A stretch of DNA of 56,299 nt from a virus: positions 1-56,299 of IMG/VR virus record IMGVR_UViG_3300021368_000027. The stretch is one strand, 5' to 3'. The translations under genes were made by a program, and so were the position numbers. Below, piece after piece: positions 21,800 to 29,890 of this stretch (the first letter of the stretch is position 1; the number at the start of each line of letters is the position of its first letter). The notes beneath the pieces are model-generated. The model did no database searches. It worked only from the letters and a program-made list of their open reading frames with translations, and was not told the DNA's origin.

Positions 21800-22473
21800 T
21801 GCCTAATTGTAAATATTGTAATGTAGAGTTAGTAGGTGGATATAAAAGTGAAGGTGGTAACTGGAATCCATCTTGGGCTAAAAAAGGTACACATAAAGTA
21901 TGTAAGCCTTGTTTCAACAAGAAATATATGAAGAAGTGGAACGATAAAAGAAACGTAAAAAATAATCCTATAAATAATCCTCTTGCCATGTATGTAAATG
22001 GTAAATACATATCACGTAAACATCCACTATACAAACCTGGACGCTACAAAACTTTTAGTGATGCAGCTTTTGATGGTACGTATAAATTAGAATCTATTAA
22101 AGAAGGATACGTGTATGCTATAACTAATCCTGCTTGGCCTGAGTGGGTTAAGATAGGTATGGCTGTAGATGCTGACGATAGATGCAATGGCTATCAGACT
22201 AGTAGCCCTTTTAGAGACTACAAAGTAGAGCATATGGTTGTGACAAACAACAGACGTGAAGCAGAAGCACAGGCGCACAAAGCAGCAGGTAAGGTTGCAC
22301 AAGAGAAGAGAGGTGAATGGTTTAAGTTAAGTATTGAACAGGCTAAAAATATATTAAACACTTGTTCTGTCATAGTAGAACCAGAAGCTAAAAAAGAAGA
22401 GCAACCTAAACAAAAAGAGCAGGTAAAACCTGCCATACAGGATCTATTTAGTTATGCAGAAACTGGAACGTGA
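21799..22473 (+). CDS. Zinc finger plus GIY-YIG (T5orf172-type) nuclease-like protein
   Basis: 224 residues from the ATG at 21799 (after GGAGTTATA). N-terminal zinc finger: CKYC (about 4-7) and CKPC (about 35-38). The C-terminal half reads EGYVYAITNPAWPEWVKIGM, then RCNGYQTSSPFRDYKVEHMV, then EAEAQAHKAAG and GEWFKL. This is the T5orf172/MUG113 subgroup of GIY-YIG: Tyr-Tyr in GYVYAI, KIG, Arg at DDRCNGY, Glu in the helix. It could act as a homing or host-DNA-cleaving endonuclease. A Lys/Gln/Pro-rich tail follows. Confidence 0.8.
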   Translation: MPNCKYCNVELVGGYKSEGGNWNPSWAKKGTHKVCKPCFNKKYMKKWNDKRNVKNNPINNPLAMYVNGKYISRKHPLYKPGRYKTFSDAAFDGTYKLESIKEGYVYAITNPAWPEWVKIGMAVDADDRCNGYQTSSPFRDYKVEHMVVTNNRREAEAQAHKAAGKVAQEKRGEWFKLSIEQAKNILNTCSVIVEPEAKKEEQPKQKEQVKPAIQDLFSYAETGT

Positions 22474-22636
22474 AGCCAAGAAGTGGATGGAAGAAAAACG
22501 TAAAGGAAAGATAATCTGCCCTAAGTGCGACACTGAAATGATACAAGGTGGTGACCACGATGGAGAAGATGATTACATAGTTAGTAACTTTAGTTGTAAT
22601 ACTTGTGATACATTCTTATTGTTATACTGGAAATGA
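22454..22636 (+). CDS. Small zinc-ribbon protein
   Basis: 60 residues. A basic helix (LEREAKKWMEEKRKGK), then CPKC and CNTC pairs about 25 residues apart, a standard zinc ribbon. Last gene of the rightward unit, ending just before the terminator. Overlaps the GIY-YIG gene by 20 nt, possibly an accessory of it. Confidence 0.65.
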   Translation: MQKLEREAKKWMEEKRKGKIICPKCDTEMIQGGDHDGEDDYIVSNFSCNTCDTFLLLYWK

Positions 22637-22639
22637 AAA

Positions 22640-22658
22640 GGGCCGCTAGTTGCGGCCC
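22640..22658. terminator. Bidirectional rho-independent terminator
   Basis: Perfect 7-bp stem GGGCCGC/GCGGCCC with loop TAGTT. AAAA precedes and CTTCTCTTT follows, so each strand gives a U-rich tail. It separates the convergent early/replication and late units. Confidence 0.9.
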
Positions 22659-22665
22659 CTTCTCT

Positions 22666-25600
22666 TTATAGTTTACCTACTTCATCGTATATATCTTCCA
22701 GATAATCTATGTAGTCTAACACTACACCAAGCTCCCTGTGGTTAAGATCCTCTACAGCACCCTCTATGCCGAACTGTTCTTTAGCCATCTCCATAGCTTT
22801 TCTTCTTATAGACTTCTTCTTAGTTCCTTCTATCTTAGTTATCAACGCAAGCCTAGATGCCTCTGGCCCCATGTAACCTTCTCTCATGCGTTGACGTATA
22901 GCTGTCTTAACATTAGATACTTTCTCTCTTAGCATCTCTCTCTTGTCTGTCGAGTCTCCTCTAATGTAGGCTTTGTTCCTCATTAAAGATGTAACTTCTC
23001 TTTCAAGAATAGGAGCTAGGAAGCTATTAAATATTCTATCATACTCTGGTATCTTTGTTCTCTCTGAGGCAGTCCATTGAAACATATCACCCATAGAATA
23101 TGCTTTCTCTGTGGCTGTACGTCCTTGCTTCACAGTTAATCCAAACATTCTAGCCAAAGGATTAGGATCATATATCTGTCCTTCTCTCTGTCCTACTCTT
23201 AGTTCTTTACCTGTTAATGCTTCTGCTGGTGTGTCAGATACTTTATCAACAAAGGTTTCTAGTATGTTGTCTATATATTTAGTAGCCGACTGAGTAAAGA
23301 CATTCATACCTTCTGCTTGTCTTACATCTTTACCTGCATCATTCTGTGCAACAAAACCCCACAACTTATTCACAGCATCTACTGGTCTTGTCACACCTGC
23401 AACTACATTACCTGTTGCTCTAGTGAATGCGTCAATAGATCTACCACGCTGTCCTTCATCAAAGTTCATGATTGTATCTGCTGCAGCTAGTAAGTCATTA
23501 CCAAACTGTATGTCTCTAGACACCTGACCTATAGCAAGCTGTGTTAATACTTCTGTTGATATCTCTTTAGGTATCTCTTGACCTTGCCTTTTTAGATTAC
23601 CAGCACGTCCAACAGCTAGAAAGATAGATAGAGGGAATGTATTCTTAGCATCTATGATAGTACCAGCGCCAGCGTCTACTTCAAATATACCAAGACCTTT
23701 CTTCTGCCTTTCTTCATCATACTCCATAGCCATCTTGTAAGCAGCAGAACCTACCATAAATCTACCTATGGCTTCTTGTTCACTCATACTGATAGCTTCA
23801 CCTGTGCCACCTAAAAGCTTTTTCCTTTTTACAAAATCTTTAGCAATAGTCATTGATGCAAATGGTGACCACTGATATGCAGTAGCGACAACGTTGTTCA
23901 TGAACCTACCAAAAGGTATAATGAAACCTATGCCTGGAGTATTAGATGCATTCTCCACTAACTTAGCTACACCTTTCAATAGCTGATCATCTGTTGTGTA
24001 GTCTTTAGCGTACACAGACTTTAGCGTACCATCTAGTGCAGCTTGTATTACATCCTCTCCTATTTCTATACTGTCATCATTCAAAGCTTTTGCTAGTGTA
24101 GTATCTTTATTCATACGTAGATACTTATCCATCTCAGTCATAAACATCTGAGACTTAGTAAAGCTGTCTTGTACTTTTACGCCACTGATACGTGCAGATG
24201 CATTAGCTACAGCTTCTGTCCATTTGATTGCAGTACCATCTGGGTTTATACCAAACCTGTTAGCTGTAGATTCTACACCACCTGCGTAAGTTTCAAACAA
24301 TATCTTTTGTATGTCTTTGTTCTCTCCTAAGAACTTCATGTATGCATCGTGAGTAGTGTAAGGATCTAGAAGGTTACGCAACTTCTGTCCTTGTATCATA
24401 GTCAATGCTCTCATTTGTCTGAACGTTCTACTAGCTTCTTTAGGATTGATATACATTTGAGCTAAACCTTTAGCCCCAAGTAATCCAGAGTTAGCTAGAT
24501 CAGCCAATGTCTGACCCATGTAGAATTGACCAAAGCCGAATACGTTAACGGCTGTTGTTGAGGTAGATGATACAAGCATCCGTTTCCACACAGACTGTCC
24601 ATACCTTAGAGCCTCTGCTCTTTTTAGTTCTTGCCCTACTGCTTCTTTAGACTCAGCACTATTTAACGTAGCCTGTATAGCATCTTGTGACGCTACTATT
24701 GTTGTGTCTAGTGTTCTACGTAGCTGAGACATAACGTTCATTGTAGAAGCTGCATCACTAATCTTACCTGCAAGCAAGTCACTTGCTCTAGCTTGACTAC
24801 CTGCTAAGTCGCCAATGGTAAAACCTGCTATCTCTAATTTCTTGTTTATCTTCTCAATAGCTTCATCATCCATGTTACGTACAACATTTGTCATAACATC
24901 AGAGATCGTATCTTTTCTGGTAAACTTGATATTGTTCTCTTTAAATATCTTAGACAGACCACTAGTACCATCGTCACCAAATACAATACTGCGAACTAGA
25001 TTAGCTGGCATACGTTCTGCTGACATCAAAGAACCAGAAGCTACTTTGGTAATCCAGTCTTCAGACTTCTGTATAAATACTTCTTCTGCTTCTTTAGTTG
25101 CACCTTTGCTCAAGATAGGAGCAGCATCTTCTATTATTAGATTTGTAATATTTGATAGCTTATCATCTACATCTTCAGCTAAGTTAGAAGCACCACGAAA
25201 CTTACCAAAGCCTAGCTGTGCTGCACCTGCTACACCACCAAGCAAAGAGGAGAAGCCTGTCTGTAACAAACTATACTTCTCTTGTGATCCTGCTGTTAGT
25301 AAAGTATTCTGTGCCATGACATCATTCATTACAGCAAAGGTGGCATCTAATCCTGTTGTAGCATATAAAGATTTAGTAGCGTTGGTTTCGAATAGTTCTT
25401 TCTGCTTGGCGTTTGCAGCTTTCTTTGCCAAGGCTCTACGGTTTTCTTTTGCTACACGTTGAGCTACTTGTTCTGCTGCTTTATCTGCAGCCTTACTGCT
25501 TGCACCTCTGGCTATGGATTTCTTTGCAGCAATCTCTCCTGCTTTGATACCAGCTTGCTTGGCTGCTTCACGCCCTGCACCACCTAGTGCAGCTTCCTGT

Positions 25601-26133
25601 GCTGCTCTCTTTACTGCTTCTCTTACAGTCTTCTTACCTGTTACACTAACACCTGCTGCTGCTGCACGTCCTATACCACCAGTAGCTAGACCTATATAGT
25701 TTGTTGGATCTTTAGCTGCAGCAAAGACATAATCTTTTACACCATCTACAGCACCAAACACACCGTCATTTTGAAACACATTACCAAGGTTGTCATAGAT
25801 AGTGTACGCTTTTCTAGCATTATCTTTCTTTAAGTCATCAGCTTTACTAATAAACCTTGCCTCTGCAGCAGTAGAGAAAGTGTTTGCATTGAAGTATCTC
25901 ATGTGCTGTACGAAATCATCAACTACTGTTTCAGCATCTAGATCTGCGTAGTCTACACCCTTCCTGTCTATCATGTAGTCTCTGATAGAGTCTAGGTATT
26001 GCTGTTGTTTAAGATCGTCTTTACTTAAAGCATCACCTGAAAAGATAGGCTCTGCACTACGTGATCTAGTGTTTGAAGAAATCGCACTAGACCCCTCGTA
26101 GAAGTCTTTCATATATGCATCCCAGCTACTCAT
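22666..26133 (-). CDS. Large internal virion (ejection) protein
   Basis: 1155 residues, the longest protein here. Ala/Lys-rich helices (about 150-260), long alpha-helical middle, several amphipathic or hydrophobic stretches (SLLGGVAGAAQLGFG; GIGFIIPFGRFMNNVVATAY) and a charged C-terminus. No lytic motif is seen in this protein. Size, helicity and position at the 3' end of the late unit match the inner core proteins of T7-like phages (gp15/gp16) that form the ejection channel. Start TAATG-coupled to the upstream gene. Confidence 0.7.
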   Translation of the reverse strand: MSSWDAYMKDFYEGSSAISSNTRSRSAEPIFSGDALSKDDLKQQQYLDSIRDYMIDRKGVDYADLDAETVVDDFVQHMRYFNANTFSTAAEARFISKADDLKKDNARKAYTIYDNLGNVFQNDGVFGAVDGVKDYVFAAAKDPTNYIGLATGGIGRAAAAGVSVTGKKTVREAVKRAAQEAALGGAGREAAKQAGIKAGEIAAKKSIARGASSKAADKAAEQVAQRVAKENRRALAKKAANAKQKELFETNATKSLYATTGLDATFAVMNDVMAQNTLLTAGSQEKYSLLQTGFSSLLGGVAGAAQLGFGKFRGASNLAEDVDDKLSNITNLIIEDAAPILSKGATKEAEEVFIQKSEDWITKVASGSLMSAERMPANLVRSIVFGDDGTSGLSKIFKENNIKFTRKDTISDVMTNVVRNMDDEAIEKINKKLEIAGFTIGDLAGSQARASDLLAGKISDAASTMNVMSQLRRTLDTTIVASQDAIQATLNSAESKEAVGQELKRAEALRYGQSVWKRMLVSSTSTTAVNVFGFGQFYMGQTLADLANSGLLGAKGLAQMYINPKEASRTFRQMRALTMIQGQKLRNLLDPYTTHDAYMKFLGENKDIQKILFETYAGGVESTANRFGINPDGTAIKWTEAVANASARISGVKVQDSFTKSQMFMTEMDKYLRMNKDTTLAKALNDDSIEIGEDVIQAALDGTLKSVYAKDYTTDDQLLKGVAKLVENASNTPGIGFIIPFGRFMNNVVATAYQWSPFASMTIAKDFVKRKKLLGGTGEAISMSEQEAIGRFMVGSAAYKMAMEYDEERQKKGLGIFEVDAGAGTIIDAKNTFPLSIFLAVGRAGNLKRQGQEIPKEISTEVLTQLAIGQVSRDIQFGNDLLAAADTIMNFDEGQRGRSIDAFTRATGNVVAGVTRPVDAVNKLWGFVAQNDAGKDVRQAEGMNVFTQSATKYIDNILETFVDKVSDTPAEALTGKELRVGQREGQIYDPNPLARMFGLTVKQGRTATEKAYSMGDMFQWTASERTKIPEYDRIFNSFLAPILEREVTSLMRNKAYIRGDSTDKREMLREKVSNVKTAIRQRMREGYMGPEASRLALITKIEGTKKKSIRRKAMEMAKEQFGIEGAVEDLNHRELGVVLDYIDYLEDIYDEVGKL

Positions 26134-27440
26134 TATTCACCTTTTAATTTTTTAGGGCTACCATCTGGATTATGTGTATCGCCAAACAACTCATCCCATT
26201 GGCCTGGTCTTAGGTATTTAGGCACAGGCATTTCACCTTTTAGTATTGCTTCTATATCATCACCTCCCATACCTTGTCCAAAGAATAAAGTAGAAAGTTC
26301 TCTTGTCGGTCTAGGAGGTACTCCCTTTACGACATTCCCCTCGTCATCACGGTAGTATACATTTTTTTCAATTCTTTCTTTTGTAAGTAGCGCTTCTTCT
26401 TCAACTGGTTCAAGGGGCGTTTCCTCTTCGGGGTCTTTCTTTTTAGTTTCTTTGGTAGTGTCTGGTTCAATGGTTTCCTCTTCTACTCTTTCTGGAAAAG
26501 TTTCTGCTAGTAATGAATTATAATAATCTAATCCTTCATTTGCTTCCGTTCCTGGTACGTCCATTGTCTTTATGATAATCTCTTTAGTTGTAGGATCATC
26601 AAAGAAACCCATTTGACCATAGTTACCAGCAGCTTTTCTGAATAGCATATCTGCTGTGTTCATTTGTATCTGCTTTCTAAGCTTGGTTGCTGCTTCTGGA
26701 TCAGTTATCCTTAGTGCTTTTATTTCATCTTCTCTTGCTTCTACTGCATTGACTATATTCTCTGTCAAGGTTGTAGCAAATTCATACTTGGCATCAGAAT
26801 CATATCTAGGTAGATCTGCAAAGTTCATCACTGCGTTGGGTACAAGTTCTTGAAACTCGCCTTGCTCTGCTAAAAAGTTTATGTCTGCTATTGACATATC
26901 TCCCATGAATGAATCTTGTTCTAGCTTTCTCTTTACTCTATCTTTAGCATCGAAACCAAACAAGCTTCTCATAGTACTAGAATCAGCAGGAGACTCATAA
27001 CTTCTTTCAGGCGCTACTGCTCCGTATGCTTTCTTGGCTAGGCTTTCTAGATCCATGCTAATTAAGTTAGGATCTACATTAACAGAAGTAGGCATAGATA
27101 TTCCTAGCTCTATATCTGCTTGACTAATCTTTTGCCCAGGCCGTAGCTTTTGTGAAGCGTGTATAGCCTGTAGTTTTTGTAGTAAGTTAACTACACCTGC
27201 AGTACCAGTAGACATAGCATTTATTACTTGCTCTTTACTAGCACCTAAAGCCATAGCCTGTTCTCCTATACGAGCAGCCTCTTGTGCTTTAGCAGTACGT
27301 TCTTGTACAAGGCTAAAGTTTCTTTGTGCTTTTGCTTCTTCTTTCTCAGCAAACTCCTTGGCTTCGTCTTCACGTTCTTCTATGCCCTCAGATAGTTCTG
27401 ATAAAAAGCTACCAGCAAATGTTTTCCAATTAAATGCCAT
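26133..27440 (-). CDS. Coiled-coil internal virion protein candidate
   Basis: 435 residues, very acidic and helical. The N-terminal part has a strong coiled coil (LSELSEGIEEREDEAKEFAE, AKAQEAARIGEQAMALG). The C-terminal third is Glu/Pro/Thr-rich (EEETIEPDTTKETKKKDPEE). It lies between the 175-residue protein and the large ejection protein, so probably part of the internal core. No specific family recognised. Confidence 0.6.
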   Translation of the reverse strand: MAFNWKTFAGSFLSELSEGIEEREDEAKEFAEKEEAKAQRNFSLVQERTAKAQEAARIGEQAMALGASKEQVINAMSTGTAGVVNLLQKLQAIHASQKLRPGQKISQADIELGISMPTSVNVDPNLISMDLESLAKKAYGAVAPERSYESPADSSTMRSLFGFDAKDRVKRKLEQDSFMGDMSIADINFLAEQGEFQELVPNAVMNFADLPRYDSDAKYEFATTLTENIVNAVEAREDEIKALRITDPEAATKLRKQIQMNTADMLFRKAAGNYGQMGFFDDPTTKEIIIKTMDVPGTEANEGLDYYNSLLAETFPERVEEETIEPDTTKETKKKDPEEETPLEPVEEEALLTKERIEKNVYYRDDEGNVVKGVPPRPTRELSTLFFGQGMGGDDIEAILKGEMPVPKYLRPGQWDELFGDTHNPDGSPKKLKGE

Positions 27441-27444
27441 CTTA

Positions 27445-27972
27445 TTAACCCTTCGCCATTAAGCCTTGTGGCTTTTCTTCTGGTGTTACTTCTTCCTCTG
27501 GCTCCTCGCCCTCAACTATCTCTGATAGTAACTGCTTTCCTGGATCTCCCTTATCGTCAGGATTCTCATTAAGATACTTAGCAGCCATCAATCTAAATCT
27601 TGCTAACTCCCTGTCTTCTGACTCTTTCTGATAGTCACGCCCATCATCATCTACAGTAACACCTTGAGCTTCTATAGCTTGCTTCAAGAACTGGTGTATG
27701 ATAGGGCTGACATTCATACTTACATCTACTGTATGCAAACCACGCATCACACCTGATGTAGTTATACTTTCTACTACAGGCTTGAGAGGTACACCTACTT
27801 GCATCAACACAGCTAGATCGTCTATCACATCTTGGTTAGCTAGTCTGTTAATGTAGTACTTCGTAACCTCTTCTAGGTCTGCCATTTGTGGTGGGTTTTC
27901 CCAAGGGTTATTACGAGGTTCGTCTGTTAGAGACTGACCTGGGATAGGTCTATCGAAGGGGGATATAGCCAT
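27445..27972 (-). CDS. Virion-associated hypothetical protein
   Basis: 175 residues. N-terminus ISPFDRPIPGQSLTDEPRNN followed by PWENPPQMADLEEV is familiar to me from structural regions of several marine podo- and myoviruses, where it is annotated only as hypothetical. Helical middle, acidic Pro-rich tail (EGEEPEEEVTPEEKPQ). Likely structural or assembly role, from context. Confidence 0.6.
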   Translation of the reverse strand: MAISPFDRPIPGQSLTDEPRNNPWENPPQMADLEEVTKYYINRLANQDVIDDLAVLMQVGVPLKPVVESITTSGVMRGLHTVDVSMNVSPIIHQFLKQAIEAQGVTVDDDGRDYQKESEDRELARFRLMAAKYLNENPDDKGDPGKQLLSEIVEGEEPEEEVTPEEKPQGLMAKG

Positions 27973-27981
27973 AATGTTTTC

Positions 27982-28428
27982 CTACTTAGTAAATCCTGCA
28001 CCAAAGTATAAGCCTACGATAGCTGATACAATGTGTGTATCTAGTGGTGTTATTACAAATCCTTGTGCATACTTCCACTTAATTACTTCTTCGCCTGGTC
28101 CGAAGATAAAGTCAAGGAAGCCTACCTGTATCTCAGTGTAGCCTACGTACACACCTACTTCTGGGTAGAACACAGCAACCAACTTTGGCAACACTATTAT
28201 AGCAAATACTGCAGATAATGCAATAAGTCTTCTTGTCCATGCAAAGTGTTTGTCGTTCTTTCCAGCGTTACGTGCTTCTGCTGCAAAGCTTGCATTAGCG
28301 TTGGCACGTTCCATGAGCATCTTGTTCTGCTCTTGTTTCATCTTCATGCTCTGCCCCCATATGGACATCACTCCACCTAGTACGGTAGAGCCAAGCATGG
28401 TTATTAATTCTAGTGGTAATCCAAACAT
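27982..28428 (-). CDS. Holin of the 3-TM (GTA-type) family
   Basis: 148 residues. First hydrophobic segment at about 5-25 (LELITMLGSTVLGGVMSIWG), a charged linker with a cytoplasmic-looking helix (MKMKQEQNKMLMERANANAS), second at about 67-85 (RRLIALSAVFAIIVLPKLVA), third near the C-terminus (VSAIVGLYFGAGF). This matches the 3-TM holins of alphaproteobacterial gene transfer agents and phages. It opens the inner membrane at lysis. It is directly adjacent to the lysozyme gene: its start abuts the stop of that gene. Confidence 0.75.
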   Translation of the reverse strand: MFGLPLELITMLGSTVLGGVMSIWGQSMKMKQEQNKMLMERANANASFAAEARNAGKNDKHFAWTRRLIALSAVFAIIVLPKLVAVFYPEVGVYVGYTEIQVGFLDFIFGPGEEVIKWKYAQGFVITPLDTHIVSAIVGLYFGAGFTK

Positions 28429-29877
28429 TTAATTAGGTACTCCTGATCCCATATTTGCTTTTGGTAAGACTGATTGTACCTCGCTCCTATTTGTAATGAT
28501 ACCTGCATAGTATAGCTCTTTCATTACCCTATTATCCATACCTTTCGTATACTCTCCTGCAGATTTTCTTCTTAACTCTTTTGCAAAAGCTACAGGATCT
28601 TCAGCTATAGCAGCATCTAAAACCTTAGTCCAATCATCTCCTGCCTTTGCACCTCCTACATTCATAGCCAAAGACGTTAAAGCATTTTTATATTTCTTAT
28701 CTAATAGATCCCAAGAAGATCCTTTGTCTTTTAGCTTTTTGTTCCAGCCATTATCAAGAGCTAGTTTTGTATTCTTTTCAAAGTCTTTTCTAAGTATAGT
28801 TAGTTTTTGTGCATCAGTTAAAGGTATGTATGATCCATCTTCGTTCTTATATTTAATTCCATATATTTCTCCAGATGTATCTTCCTCACCGCCTCTTATA
28901 ATCTTATGTCCGTAACCTATATCTAGTGACTTTTCACTGTCAGGCTTACCTGCTTCTGCTGCATCCTTTGTAAATACTGGGGTGCTGCCATGATCACCTT
29001 CGCCAAACTTTCCTATACTTTTTTGAAAATCTGTCAAAGGATCTGTCAATTTAGGCATAAGTGCGTTAGCTAGAGGATAAGCACCAGCAACTTCAACGCC
29101 CTCACCTTCTTTGTCTCTATCAAAACCTCCACGTAATGCTGCTTGTGTGGCAGACAAAGGTAACTGTATAGTATCACCAGCATCTATAACATCTGCTTCT
29201 TCTATCTCAGCGTTAAGATCCATTATAGCTTTTACAGTAGTATTATTATCTTTAGCAATCTCAGATAGAGTATCTCCATCCTTTATTCTATAAGATTTTG
29301 TAGGAGTAGCATTGCCAAGAGCTAGTCCTCTAGGTATTCCTGTTAGCGCTTCTGGTGTAGAAGGTTGATCCATTGTAGGAGGAGCCATTAATCCTCTGCG
29401 TGGATCATTCATATCAGGGTCTTGTGTTTGAGTAACCTGTGGTGCTGCATCCCTAGTATCGTCATACCCACCAAACTTAAAAGGATTTACATTGAACTGA
29501 TCAAACGGATCTACTATTCCTTGCTCTGTAACTTCAGGTACAGTAGGTATCTTAAACATAGGACTTTCATAGACAGGCATAGCATAAAAATCTTTTTCTG
29601 GTTCTGTTACATCAGCACCAGCACCTACAAAAAAGTCATACACCTTTTCAGTAAATGTTTTTTCTTTCTTGTCTTCCTTTTCAGTACGAGAACCCAATCC
29701 TGGCAAGGGGCTGCTTGTTATTACTTGAGGTACTTCATCGTATGTGCTACCCCTATTATTATTAGGAGTACCAGCGCCAACAGACAGTCCTTGCTGTTTA
29801 CTTGTCTGTGTTCCTGCTGCTCTGCTAAAGGATAGCTCTTGAGCTTTGAATGTTTGTCGAGGATCGTATGTTGCCAT
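28429..29877 (-). CDS. LysM plus lysozyme-like peptidoglycan hydrolase
   Basis: 482 residues from the ATG at 29877 (MATYDPRQTF). The longer reading to 29979 overlaps the previous gene and has no ribosome-binding site. Long Pro/Asp-rich N-terminal linker. A LysM repeat at about 195-240 (YRIKDGDTLSEIAKDN, then DAGDTIQLP) binds peptidoglycan. A C-terminal GH24-like domain carries SLDIGYGHKI and a helical lobe (ALTSLAMNVGGAKAG). It would open the cell wall in DNA entry or lysis. No other lysozyme is in the window, so it may serve both. Next to the holin. Confidence 0.8.
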   Translation of the reverse strand: MATYDPRQTFKAQELSFSRAAGTQTSKQQGLSVGAGTPNNNRGSTYDEVPQVITSSPLPGLGSRTEKEDKKEKTFTEKVYDFFVGAGADVTEPEKDFYAMPVYESPMFKIPTVPEVTEQGIVDPFDQFNVNPFKFGGYDDTRDAAPQVTQTQDPDMNDPRRGLMAPPTMDQPSTPEALTGIPRGLALGNATPTKSYRIKDGDTLSEIAKDNNTTVKAIMDLNAEIEEADVIDAGDTIQLPLSATQAALRGGFDRDKEGEGVEVAGAYPLANALMPKLTDPLTDFQKSIGKFGEGDHGSTPVFTKDAAEAGKPDSEKSLDIGYGHKIIRGGEEDTSGEIYGIKYKNEDGSYIPLTDAQKLTILRKDFEKNTKLALDNGWNKKLKDKGSSWDLLDKKYKNALTSLAMNVGGAKAGDDWTKVLDAAIAEDPVAFAKELRRKSAGEYTKGMDNRVMKELYYAGIITNRSEVQSVLPKANMGSGVPN

Positions 29878-29890
29878 TGTTATACCTATA

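Noticed and set aside
24815-25462. 215-codon plus-strand open frame inside the ejection protein gene
   Set aside because: Low-complexity Ser/Leu translation opposite a helical gene; a shadow frame.
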